In this document: one piece after another, positions 43,758-52,047 of the stretch
Layout: each line of letters begins with the position of its first letter
Numbering within the stretch: position 1 is the stretch's first letter
DNA from: Alphaproteobacteria bacterium
Lineage (GTDB): Bacteria > Myxococcota_A > UBA796 > GCA-2862545
Assembly: GCA_020632925.1 (NCBI GenBank)
Contig: JACKER010000018.1
Coordinates: 101,848-165,847 of the forward strand
DNA length: 64,000 nucleotides
Direction: 5' to 3'
Notes under the pieces: generated by a model
Databases searched by the model: none
Told to the model about the DNA's origin: nothing
Seen by the model: the letters and a program-made list of their open reading frames with translations, nothing else
Made by a program: the position numbers and the translations under genes

Positions 43758-43885
43758 GTCCTACTCCAGGTCTCCGGGCGGGTCCCGGAAGCGTCGCTGT
43801 TGATACCCCACCCGGGCAGGGCCTTCAAGCTCCGACGATGGTGTGGTCGTCCGACGGCGCCCGTTAACGCCGGAGCGGCAGGATG

Positions 43886-44407
43886 TCAGCGCGCGGAACC
43901 AGTATCCGCCGTGGTCGTGGCCTGACCGAGCACTTCGAAGGGAAGGGGAGCGCTGGAGCCGTTGCCGTTGGTGATCCAGACCGTGGTGGCGCCCGGCGGC
44001 GCGTCCGACGGGATCGTGAACGACATGGACTCCGTGCAGCCCGCACAGAGGCCCTCGACGGCCGGCGACGCCAGCGGATCGCCGAAGCACTCGATGCGGC
44101 GCGCCTGGTCGAGGATGCGTCCGTCGCACAGCCCGCACGGGGCGCAGGCGGCCTCCGATCGGCAGGTGTCGCACTGGGAGCAGGCGTCGGCGCGGGTCAC
44201 GGAGACGACGGCGGCGGTCTCCCCGCCCAGCTCGACGCGCGTGTCGCGGACGCCGGCGTCGGTGAGCGGGCCACCGTCCGCCACGACCGTCTCGCCCGGG
44301 AGCCCGGCGCTGGTCTGCAGCGTCAGATCGAGCTCGCAGGCGCGGTAGCTGTCGGCGGACACCACGCCGCACGCGGACAACGGCAGGAGGAGGAGGAGGG
44401 CACGCAT
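43886..44407 (-). CDS. Cysteine-rich lipoprotein
   Basis: A 173-residue product with lipobox LSAC (Cys13). A middle segment at about 95-115 is dense in cysteines (CSQCDTCRSEAACAPCGLC) in CxxC steps, consistent with a metal-binding or disulfide knot. The C-terminal 40 residues (FTIPSDAPPGATTVWITNGNGSSAPLPFEV) resemble an IPT/TIG-type beta-sandwich, followed by a Thr/Ser-rich end. It shares the strand with the adjacent penicillin-binding protein gene, whose stop lies 36 bases upstream. No family is recognised for the whole. Confidence 0.7.
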   Translation of the reverse strand: MRALLLLLPLSACGVVSADSYRACELDLTLQTSAGLPGETVVADGGPLTDAGVRDTRVELGGETAAVVSVTRADACSQCDTCRSEAACAPCGLCDGRILDQARRIECFGDPLASPAVEGLCAGCTESMSFTIPSDAPPGATTVWITNGNGSSAPLPFEVLGQATTTADTGSAR

Positions 44408-44443
44408 CGCCGGGCACGGTAACCGGCGCTCGCGGCCCGCGCC

Positions 44444-47400
44444 TCACAGCTCGCCGGACAGGTCCTCGATGGTCGCCTGGCCCTCGCGCAGGCCGGTGTT
44501 CTCGGGCACGGTCCCCTTGAGGAACGGGTACGTCACGCCGCCGGAGGCGAGCCGACGGCCCGTCTTCTCGTCGATGTTGGCGTGCTCGAGGTCGGAGGCC
44601 TCGGGGAAGGGACGGTCCTTCTCCTTGGGGGCAGCGACCCGCATGTACTCGATCCAGGTGGGGAGCGAGGTGCGGCCGCCGGTCGAGGACACCCCGAGCG
44701 TCCGCGGCTCGTCGTACCCCGTCCAGACGGCCGTGATCACGTCGTTCGTGTACCCCACGAACCACGCGTCCTTCTCGTCGTTCGTCGTGCCGGTCTTGCC
44801 GGCGACCGCGCGCAGCCCGAGCTCGTAGGAGGCGGCCGAGCCCGTTCCCCCGTGGGTGACCCCCTCGAGCAGCCAGGTCGCGATGCTCGCCACCGCGGGG
44901 TCCATGACCTGCGGCGGCTGCGCCTTCTCGTGCGACATCAGGACCTTGCCCGAGCGATCGCGGACCTCCTCGATCGTGTACGGCTCGATCAGGTACCCGC
45001 CGGTCGCGAACGCCGAGTAGGCGCGGATCATCTCCTCCATCGACAGCGAGGCCGAGCCCAGGCCCATGCTCATGTCACAGGCGCGGCACCAGTGGTCCTC
45101 GCCGGGCGTCAGGTGGCGGCGGTGCTCGCGGTCGTTGGTCTGCCCCTCGGGGAGCGCCGGGTAGTGGTCGGTGCACACCGTGAAGTCGGCTTCCTCCTTG
45201 ATCCAGGGGCAGAGCTGATCGGTGGTGGGGGTCGGGACCCAGTCCGCTGGCTGGCGGTACGTGGGCATCCCGCCGATCCCGAGTCGACGACCGAACTTGT
45301 AGATCAGGTCGTCGTTCATGCCCGGATCGGCCGCCTCGACGACCCGCACGGTCACGGTGTTCTTCGACAGCTGCAGCGCGCGGCGGACGGTCATGGGGCC
45401 GGCGTAGTCGTTGCCGTAGTTCGAGGGCTTCCACACACCGATGCCGGTCGTGGCCATGGCGAGGGGCGCGTCCACGAAGACGTCGGCTGCCGTGACCCGC
45501 TTGGACTCGATGGCCGCGGCGTACACGATGGGCTTGAACGTCGAGCCCACCTGGCGCCGCGCCTGGACCGCGCGGTTGAATTGGGACTCGGTGAAGTCGG
45601 AGCCGCCGACCATCGCCCGGACGGCGCCACTGGCGAGGTCCATCGAGATCAGCGCGGACTCCACGTCGGGGTTCTGCCACGGCTTGGCGCCGACGAGGTC
45701 CTCGCTCGCGCCCGGCGTCCCCGCGAACACCTTGGCGACCTCGGGGTCCCTGGTGGACAGGGCTCCGACCTCCACCTGGATCAGGTCGCCCGCCATCAGG
45801 ATCGGCGTGTCGCCCTTGCGGTCGTCGTCCGTGTCCACGAGCGCCGTGAGGTCCGTCGCGGCGCGGCCACGCCACGAGCGGGACGGGTTGGGCTCGTAGA
45901 CCCAGTCGGCCCAGGCGAGCGGGATGATGGCGTCGTGTGCGCCGATCGCCACCCGCGCCCACTTCGGCTCGACCTGGACGATGATCGCGTCGTACCGCTT
46001 GCCGACCTCGAGGATGGAGACGTCGGGCTGCGGGACCCGGCCGGCGGCGTCCTGCTCGTAGGCCCAGGCCTTCTTCATGGCCTTCTCGTGGTCGGCCCGG
46101 ATCTTGTCGATGTTGGCGGCGCCCGCGTTCTTCACGGCCTCCCGGCGCCACCCCGTGCGGCGGTCCGTCTCGAACACGCCGTCGCGCACCGCGTCCTGCC
46201 CCACCGTCTGGAGGTTCAGGTCGCAGGTGGTCTTCACCTGGAGCCCGCCGTTCTTGACGGCCTCCTCGCCGAACTGATCGACGAGCTGACGGCGCACGTG
46301 CTCGGTGAACCAGGGCGCCTTGTCCCGGAACGCGTTGGTCCGGGGGACGATGGTGATCTCCTCCGCCATCGCCGTGTCGTACTCCTGCTCCGTGATGAAG
46401 CCCTTCTCCTTCATCTGACGCAGGACGTAGTGCTGGCGGGCCGCTGCCTGGTCCCAGCTGCCGTGCGGGCTGTAGTCCGAGGGGCGCTGGGGCAGGCCGG
46501 CGAGGATGGCGGCCTCGGCGATCGAGATGTCGCGGACGGACTTCCCGTAGTAGGTCCGCGAGGCGGCCTCCACGCCGTAGGCCTGGGAGCCGAGGAAGAT
46601 CTCGTTGAGGTAGAGGAAGAGGATGTGGTCCTTGTCGTACGCCTCCTCGATGCGCCACGACAGGATGACCTCCTTGATCTTCCGCTCGAGCTTCTTGTCG
46701 CGGGTCAGGAGGAAGTTCCGCGCCACCTGCTGGGTGATGGTGGACGCGCCCTGCGCCATCCGGCCGGCGAGCGCGTTGCGTCCCATCGCGCGCGCGATGC
46801 CCATGTAGTCGATGCCGTCGTGGTTGTAGAAGTTGGCGTCCTCGGCCGCGAGGAACGCGTTCTTCACGTGCGCCGGGATCTCCTCGATCGGCACGACGTA
46901 CCGCCGCTGCTCGAAGATCTCGCCGAGCAGCTCGCCGTCCTTGTCCGTCACCACCGTGACCGTGGGCGGCTGATAGGCGCGCAGCGTCTCCACGGTCGGC
47001 AGCTCGCGCGAGTAGTACCAGTACCCGCCGCCCGCCGCTGCGATGCCGAGCAGGACGACGACGAGCAGCGAGCCCGCGCCGATCATGGACATCGAGCCCA
47101 TGCATCCGAACAGGCCGGCGAACCACCCCCGGATCCCACGCTTCTTCGGCGGCGCTGCCTGGGTGGCCGTGGCCTCCTTCTTCGACCTGCTCTTCCGCTT
47201 GCGCGGCACGTCGGGCTCCAGGCTGTCCTCCTCGGCTCCCTGCTCGGTGTACACCGAGGTCGGGTCCGCGTCCGAGCCCTCCGGCAGGGACTGCACGCGC
47301 CCCTCGGGCTCGGCGACGTTGTTCGGCAGGCCGCCGTACGGGGACCGCATGGACGGGACGGTTCGATCGATCTCGTGGAAGGCGGGGCCGTCGTCGGGCG

Positions 47401-47878
47401 CCACCTGGGTCTGGTCCACCGCGGTCGCGCCACCCTCCTCGCCGAGCATCGCCACGTCCTGCGCGATCGCCGACGACGGACGCTCCGTGGCGGCGCCGGT
47501 GCCGATGGGACCGTCCCCGAACTGCTCGGTGGCCACGTCCGACGCCGTCCCCGGACCCGCCATCGCGAGGCTCCCGGCGGACAGTCCGGGCGGCGCGGGG
47601 AGGGGTGCTGCGGGCGGCTTGACGGAGCGGCGGGTACCCATCTTGTCCTGCGCCTTGAGCTGGCCGCCGCCCGCGGCCGCGGAGGGCAGACGCGGCGCCT
47701 CGGAGGCCTCGGCGAAGCGCTTGCCCCGCTGCCTCAGCTGCTCGATCACGCCGCTCGGGTACGTCACTGCGACGGAGCGGGCGCACTGTTCACACTGAAC
47801 GGGGGCCCCGGGGAGGGGGTAGGGCTCGCTCAGACGCAGGTCTGCCTTGCAGTTCGGGCACACGAGCTTCAGGGGCAT
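44444..47878 (-). CDS. Class A penicillin-binding protein with N-terminal zinc ribbon
   Basis: A 1,144-residue bifunctional peptidoglycan synthase. Residues 1-40 hold a zinc ribbon (Cys7, Cys10, Cys29, Cys32, the MJ0042 type), then about 220 residues of low-complexity acidic/Pro-rich sequence with a basic stretch, in the cytoplasm. The membrane anchor is at about 266-289. The GT51 domain has EDANFYNHDGID (catalytic Glu346), and the transpeptidase has SxxK at Ser779 (GSTFKP) and KTGT near 1,055. ATG at 47878 is preferred over one at 47977 because it starts directly at the zinc ribbon. A long insertion separates GT51 from the transpeptidase. Confidence 0.92.
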   Translation of the reverse strand: MPLKLVCPNCKADLRLSEPYPLPGAPVQCEQCARSVAVTYPSGVIEQLRQRGKRFAEASEAPRLPSAAAGGGQLKAQDKMGTRRSVKPPAAPLPAPPGLSAGSLAMAGPGTASDVATEQFGDGPIGTGAATERPSSAIAQDVAMLGEEGGATAVDQTQVAPDDGPAFHEIDRTVPSMRSPYGGLPNNVAEPEGRVQSLPEGSDADPTSVYTEQGAEEDSLEPDVPRKRKSRSKKEATATQAAPPKKRGIRGWFAGLFGCMGSMSMIGAGSLLVVVLLGIAAAGGGYWYYSRELPTVETLRAYQPPTVTVVTDKDGELLGEIFEQRRYVVPIEEIPAHVKNAFLAAEDANFYNHDGIDYMGIARAMGRNALAGRMAQGASTITQQVARNFLLTRDKKLERKIKEVILSWRIEEAYDKDHILFLYLNEIFLGSQAYGVEAASRTYYGKSVRDISIAEAAILAGLPQRPSDYSPHGSWDQAAARQHYVLRQMKEKGFITEQEYDTAMAEEITIVPRTNAFRDKAPWFTEHVRRQLVDQFGEEAVKNGGLQVKTTCDLNLQTVGQDAVRDGVFETDRRTGWRREAVKNAGAANIDKIRADHEKAMKKAWAYEQDAAGRVPQPDVSILEVGKRYDAIIVQVEPKWARVAIGAHDAIIPLAWADWVYEPNPSRSWRGRAATDLTALVDTDDDRKGDTPILMAGDLIQVEVGALSTRDPEVAKVFAGTPGASEDLVGAKPWQNPDVESALISMDLASGAVRAMVGGSDFTESQFNRAVQARRQVGSTFKPIVYAAAIESKRVTAADVFVDAPLAMATTGIGVWKPSNYGNDYAGPMTVRRALQLSKNTVTVRVVEAADPGMNDDLIYKFGRRLGIGGMPTYRQPADWVPTPTTDQLCPWIKEEADFTVCTDHYPALPEGQTNDREHRRHLTPGEDHWCRACDMSMGLGSASLSMEEMIRAYSAFATGGYLIEPYTIEEVRDRSGKVLMSHEKAQPPQVMDPAVASIATWLLEGVTHGGTGSAASYELGLRAVAGKTGTTNDEKDAWFVGYTNDVITAVWTGYDEPRTLGVSSTGGRTSLPTWIEYMRVAAPKEKDRPFPEASDLEHANIDEKTGRRLASGGVTYPFLKGTVPENTGLREGQATIEDLSGEL

Positions 47879-48024
47879 GGGAGGATGCTTCCGGAGGAGG
47901 GACGGGGAAGGGCGGGCATTTCCAAGTGTAGCAGCGCTCCGATCCTGCGTCCACGCCGCGCCCGACGCGCTCTGCACCCCATTCGGGGGCGACGTCGACC
48001 GGCTCGTCGGAGGGTCGCCGACGG

Positions 48025-48053
48025 TTGACTTCCCCCCGGGGGGACTCTACGGT
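48025..48053 (+). promoter_or_regulatory. Putative promoter for the S41 protease operon
   Basis: TTGACT at 48025-48030 and TACGGT at 48048-48053 are exactly 17 bases apart. The spacer contains a perfect twelve-base palindrome CCCCCCGGGGGG (48032-48043), which could bind a regulator. It lies in the 222-base gap (47879-48100) shared with the divergent PBP gene; the rest of that gap holds a C/T-rich PBP leader and nothing else I recognise. Confidence 0.45.
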
Positions 48054-48100
48054 GGAGACAGGGCGCTCCGGCGCGGACACGCCGGCCCCCCGGGGAGCAC

Positions 48101-50926
48101 ATGCAGCGCGTCGTGCGGCCCTTGGCCGTCTTTGTCGTCGCTTCCGCGGTCAGCATGGCCGCCGGGTTGCAGCTCACCTTCGGCGGGGCCCGCGGGGGGC
48201 AGGCGGAGCGCGGCTCCTTCTACCCCGGATACGAGCTGTCGAAGCTCGAGATCGCCGAGCCGACGCTCTACTACGTCGACAAGAACTACGTCGACCCGAC
48301 TCGCATCGACTGGGACGCCATGTTCGACGCCGGGCTCGACGCCGTGGAGCGGCGGGTGCCGCGCGTGCTGTTCACCCGGGCGCCGGGCGGGCGGACGCTG
48401 GCGGTGGAGATCGGCGCGTTCCGCAGCGTGGTCGACGTGGCGCCGATCGACGACCTCCGCTCGCTCCAGGAGCAGCTGCGCTCGGTCGCGACGCTCCTCG
48501 AGGAGCACCTCGATCCGGACGACATCCCCGGCGACGGCCGGCCTCCGCTCGTGCCGCTGGCCGAGGTGGAGTACGCGCTCGTCAACGGCATGCTGTCCAC
48601 GCTCGATCCGCACACGCTGCTGCTCGAGCCCGAGGACGCCCGCGAGATGGACATGGAGAACCAGGGCGAGTTCGGCGGCCTGGGGATCACCATCGAGCTC
48701 GACGGCAAGGACCGCCAGCTGACGGTCAAGTGCACACTCGACGGAGCGCCGGCCGCCCTGTCGGGGATCCGCTCCGAGGACCGCCTGATGCGGATCGACG
48801 GCGAGTCCACGCTCAACATGTCGCTCGACGAGGCGGTCTCGCGCCTGCGGGGCTCCGTCGGCGTGCCGATCGTGCTCGACGTGCTGCACGAGGGTGCGGC
48901 GGAGCCCGTGTCGGTCGAGGTGCTCCGCGATCTGATCCCCGCGCGCCCGGTGGAGTCGGAGCTGCTCCAGGGGAACGTGGGGTGGGTCCGCATCAGCGGG
49001 TTCCACGAGAAGGTGGAGCACGACCTCGTGGACGCGCTCTCCTCGCTGCACCGGGACGCGGGCGGCGATCTGCGCGGGCTGGTGCTGGACCTGCGAGGCA
49101 ATCCCGGCGGGTACCTCAACCAGGCCGTCCGGGTGGCGGACACCTTCCTCGACTCGGGCGACATCGTCTCCACGGTGGACGGCCGCGGGCAGAAGACGGA
49201 GCCGCCGGAGACGGCGAATCGCGCCGCCGAGCCGCAGTATCCGCTCGTCGTGCTCGTGGACGCGAGCAGCGCCTCGGCGTCGGAGATCGTGGCGGGCGCC
49301 CTGCGGTACAACGAGCGCGCCGTCATCGTCGGGGAGCGCACCTTCGGGAAGGGCTCGGTCCAGAACCTCCACCCGTTCTTCGACGACAGCAAGCTCAAGC
49401 TCACGATCAGCCGGTACCTCTCGCCCGGCGAGCGCAGCCTGCAGGCGGTCGGGGTCCCCGCGGACATCGAGCTCGTGCCCTCGATCGTCCCGACCGACCC
49501 GGATCAGCCGGCGCACCTCTTCCACCGCGAGCACCTGCGGCGCGAGGCGGACCTCGATCGGGCGCTCGAGGCGACGCTGGCGCGGGTCGACGACCCCCCG
49601 TTCACGGCGCGGTACCTCGAGCCCGAGCGCAACGGCGGTTGCGACACGGGGCCGGACCTCGAGCGCGACCCCGAGCTGCAGCTGGCGCGCGACCTGATCA
49701 TGAGCGCCGGCACGGCCTGGCGTCGGCCCGACGTGCTCGCGGCGGCCTCGCCCGTCGTCTCGTCCCACGGCAAGGGCTGGAACGCCGCCATCGTGTCCGC
49801 CTTCTCCCAGCGCGGCGTGGACTGGCAGGACGGCCCGGGCTGGCCCAGGGGCGAGGAGCCGCCCGCGCTCGACGTGACGGTCGTGGTGGGCGAGGGGTCG
49901 CTGGTCGCGGGGGAGGAGTCCGAGCTGTCCGTCACGGTGACCAACCGCACGGATCGCTCGCTGTGGCGGGTCGCGGCGGTGGCGCGTGGGAGCGACCTGC
50001 TCGAGGGCGAGGAGCTGTTCTTCGGCAAGCTCGCGCCGGGCGCCACCGCGACCGCTTCCGTCCGGGTGGACGTGCCGGCCGGGTGGCCCGCGGAGGAGGT
50101 CCCGGCGAGCCTGGTGTTCCGTGACGCCGGGCGCGGCGACCTGTCGACGACGCCGCTCGACGTGAAGGTCGACGCCGCACCGATGCCCGCCTTCGCCACC
50201 TCCTGGACGCTGACGGACGCCGACGGCGATGGGAGGCTCTCCGCGGGTGAGGAGCTCGCGCTCGACGTGAAGGTGACGAACGTGGGCGACGGTCGCGCCC
50301 GCTCGCCCTACGTCCGCCTCCGCAACCGGTCGGGCAAGGCGGTGGAGCTCCGCGAGGCGGCCTTCGAGCCCCTGAGCCCGAGCGGCGCCGAGGGCCTGCT
50401 CCCGGGCGAGTCGGCGTCGGGCGTGCTGCACCTCCAGGTCGCGACGGCGCCCTCGGACGGTGGGCCCGCGCTGGTGATGCTCGAGGTCGGAGACATGGAG
50501 GCCGTGGACCGCGGCGCCTGGCTGCGGCGCTCGGTGTCGACCGAGGCCGGCCAGTCCGAGGGCATCCTGCTGAGCCTGGACGAGCCACTGCCGGCGCCGT
50601 CGGGTGTGCATCGCTCTCCCGAGATCGCGATCACCCGCGTGCCTGCGCTGCGGGCGGGGAGCGGCCGCGTCACGCTCTCGGGGATGGTCGAGGACGACGG
50701 CGCCATCGAGGACGTGATGGTGTTCGCGGGGTCGGACAAGGTGTTCCTCGAGACCGGTGGGGAGGGCCTCACCAGCCTGCCGTTCACCGCGGACATCGAC
50801 CTGCAGCCCGGCGAGAACATCGTGTCCATCGTGGCGCGCGACGCCGACGGCTTCGTGAGCACCCGCTCGCTCGTGACCTGGGCGGGCGAGACCGCCGAGC
50901 TGGCCCAGGCAACGCCCGACCGGTGA
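48101..50926 (+). CDS. S41-family C-terminal processing protease with long Ig-like tail
   Basis: A 941-residue exported protein. After a signal (1-25), a helical part leads to a PDZ domain (about 188-275, GEFGGLGITIELDGKD...GIRSEDRLMRIDG) and the peptidase domain with VDASSASASE (387-395, nucleophile serine), LRGNPGGYL and the general-base Lys417 in GKGSVQ, a Ser/Lys dyad. CtpA-type proteases trim or degrade envelope proteins. Residues 500-941 are extra: a linker, then beta-sandwich-like domains (CARDB/Ig-like) and DADGDGRLSAGE, a calcium-binding-like loop. It heads the 48-54 kb gene run with a GTGA overlap to the next gene. Confidence 0.88.
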   Translation: MQRVVRPLAVFVVASAVSMAAGLQLTFGGARGGQAERGSFYPGYELSKLEIAEPTLYYVDKNYVDPTRIDWDAMFDAGLDAVERRVPRVLFTRAPGGRTLAVEIGAFRSVVDVAPIDDLRSLQEQLRSVATLLEEHLDPDDIPGDGRPPLVPLAEVEYALVNGMLSTLDPHTLLLEPEDAREMDMENQGEFGGLGITIELDGKDRQLTVKCTLDGAPAALSGIRSEDRLMRIDGESTLNMSLDEAVSRLRGSVGVPIVLDVLHEGAAEPVSVEVLRDLIPARPVESELLQGNVGWVRISGFHEKVEHDLVDALSSLHRDAGGDLRGLVLDLRGNPGGYLNQAVRVADTFLDSGDIVSTVDGRGQKTEPPETANRAAEPQYPLVVLVDASSASASEIVAGALRYNERAVIVGERTFGKGSVQNLHPFFDDSKLKLTISRYLSPGERSLQAVGVPADIELVPSIVPTDPDQPAHLFHREHLRREADLDRALEATLARVDDPPFTARYLEPERNGGCDTGPDLERDPELQLARDLIMSAGTAWRRPDVLAAASPVVSSHGKGWNAAIVSAFSQRGVDWQDGPGWPRGEEPPALDVTVVVGEGSLVAGEESELSVTVTNRTDRSLWRVAAVARGSDLLEGEELFFGKLAPGATATASVRVDVPAGWPAEEVPASLVFRDAGRGDLSTTPLDVKVDAAPMPAFATSWTLTDADGDGRLSAGEELALDVKVTNVGDGRARSPYVRLRNRSGKAVELREAAFEPLSPSGAEGLLPGESASGVLHLQVATAPSDGGPALVMLEVGDMEAVDRGAWLRRSVSTEAGQSEGILLSLDEPLPAPSGVHRSPEIAITRVPALRAGSGRVTLSGMVEDDGAIEDVMVFAGSDKVFLETGGEGLTSLPFTADIDLQPGENIVSIVARDADGFVSTRSLVTWAGETAELAQATPDR

Positions 50927-52047
50927 CCGTCGCGCAGCTCGAGAACCCTGCCGCGCGCTGGTTGCCGGGGGTCGCGCTGGCGGCCGCCTCGCTCCCGTTC
51001 GTGGGCGCGGGGCCGCGCAACGGCGACGTCGCGGGGTACCTGTGGCAGGTGGCCGCGGGCAGGCCCTGGGATCGGGCGACCCACGCCGGCTACGTCTGGC
51101 TCGCGAGCCCGGCCGTGGCCCTGCTCGGGCAGGACCGCGGACCGCTGGCGCTCGACCTGCTGTCGGTCGCGGCCTGCGCCCTGGCGTCGGCAGCGGCCGG
51201 CTGGCGCGCTCCCATCGCGGGCTACGCGGTCGCCGCCGTGCTCCTGCCGCTCGCCGCCTTCGGGGAGGTGGACCCGGTGTGGATCGCGTGCGCCGCGGTC
51301 GCGGTCACGGCCCCCGTCGGCGTGTCCGCCGCGCTCATGGCGACGGCCGTGGCGGTCTCGCCGGCCGCGCTGCTCGCGCTCCCGTGGGTGTGTGTCGCCC
51401 GTGGTCGCGACGCGGGCTGGCTGCTCGGCGCCGCGGCGTTGGCGGTGGCGGCACTCAGCCTCGCGAGCGGCGGGGCCTGGTGGCTCGGTGAGCGCGGGGT
51501 CCTGGTGAGCGAGCTGTCGAGCCTCGGGCGTGTGCCCGGCACCTGGTTGGCGCACCTGCCGTGGGTCCTGGTGCTCGCGCTGGCCGCCGCGGCGGACGGC
51601 TCGTGGCGCCGGGAGGCGCTGGCGCTCGCGCCCCTGTTGCTGCTCCCGGCGGACGTCCCCGGGTGGGCGGTCGCCGGGGTGGCCGTGGCGCGGCGCCTGG
51701 ACGGCATCCCGCTTCCACGCGCGTGGCTGGCGGTGGGCGGGCAGGCGGCCCTCTCGCTCGGCTGGGTGCTGGTGGACTCCGGGCGGATCGCCGACGAGAC
51801 GAGCGCCATCGCGGCGGCAGCGACCGCCGTCGACCCCGAGCGGGACGGCGTGATCGCGCCGTTCTCCGCCGGTGCGCGCCTCTCCTGGGTGCGCACGGGC
51901 GATCCCTACGGCCTGCGCTGGCACCCCGAGGGGCGCTGGCTGCGCGACCAGCGGTCGACCTGGTGCGCGGAGGGGGCGCCGGCCCGGGTGTGGCGCTGGG
52001 ACGGGCAGGCCCTCGTGCCGGCCGACGACGTCGCGGGCTGTCCGTGA
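50923..52047 (+). CDS. Polytopic membrane protein of unknown function
   Basis: A 374-residue product with about eight to ten hydrophobic segments (for example WLPGVALAAASLPFVGA, ALDLLSVAACALASAAAG, YAVAAVLLPLAAFG, VGVSAALMATAVAVS and LPWVLVLALAAAADG) and a C-terminal soluble domain of about 90 residues. An early GDVAGYLWQV followed by a membrane core is reminiscent of GT-C or permease-like proteins but shows no clear active site. It is coupled at both ends by GTGA, to the S41 protease and to the sulfatase-like protein, so the three products probably work in the same compartment. Confidence 0.75.
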   Translation: MTVAQLENPAARWLPGVALAAASLPFVGAGPRNGDVAGYLWQVAAGRPWDRATHAGYVWLASPAVALLGQDRGPLALDLLSVAACALASAAAGWRAPIAGYAVAAVLLPLAAFGEVDPVWIACAAVAVTAPVGVSAALMATAVAVSPAALLALPWVCVARGRDAGWLLGAAALAVAALSLASGGAWWLGERGVLVSELSSLGRVPGTWLAHLPWVLVLALAAAADGSWRREALALAPLLLLPADVPGWAVAGVAVARRLDGIPLPRAWLAVGGQAALSLGWVLVDSGRIADETSAIAAAATAVDPERDGVIAPFSAGARLSWVRTGDPYGLRWHPEGRWLRDQRSTWCAEGAPARVWRWDGQALVPADDVAGCP

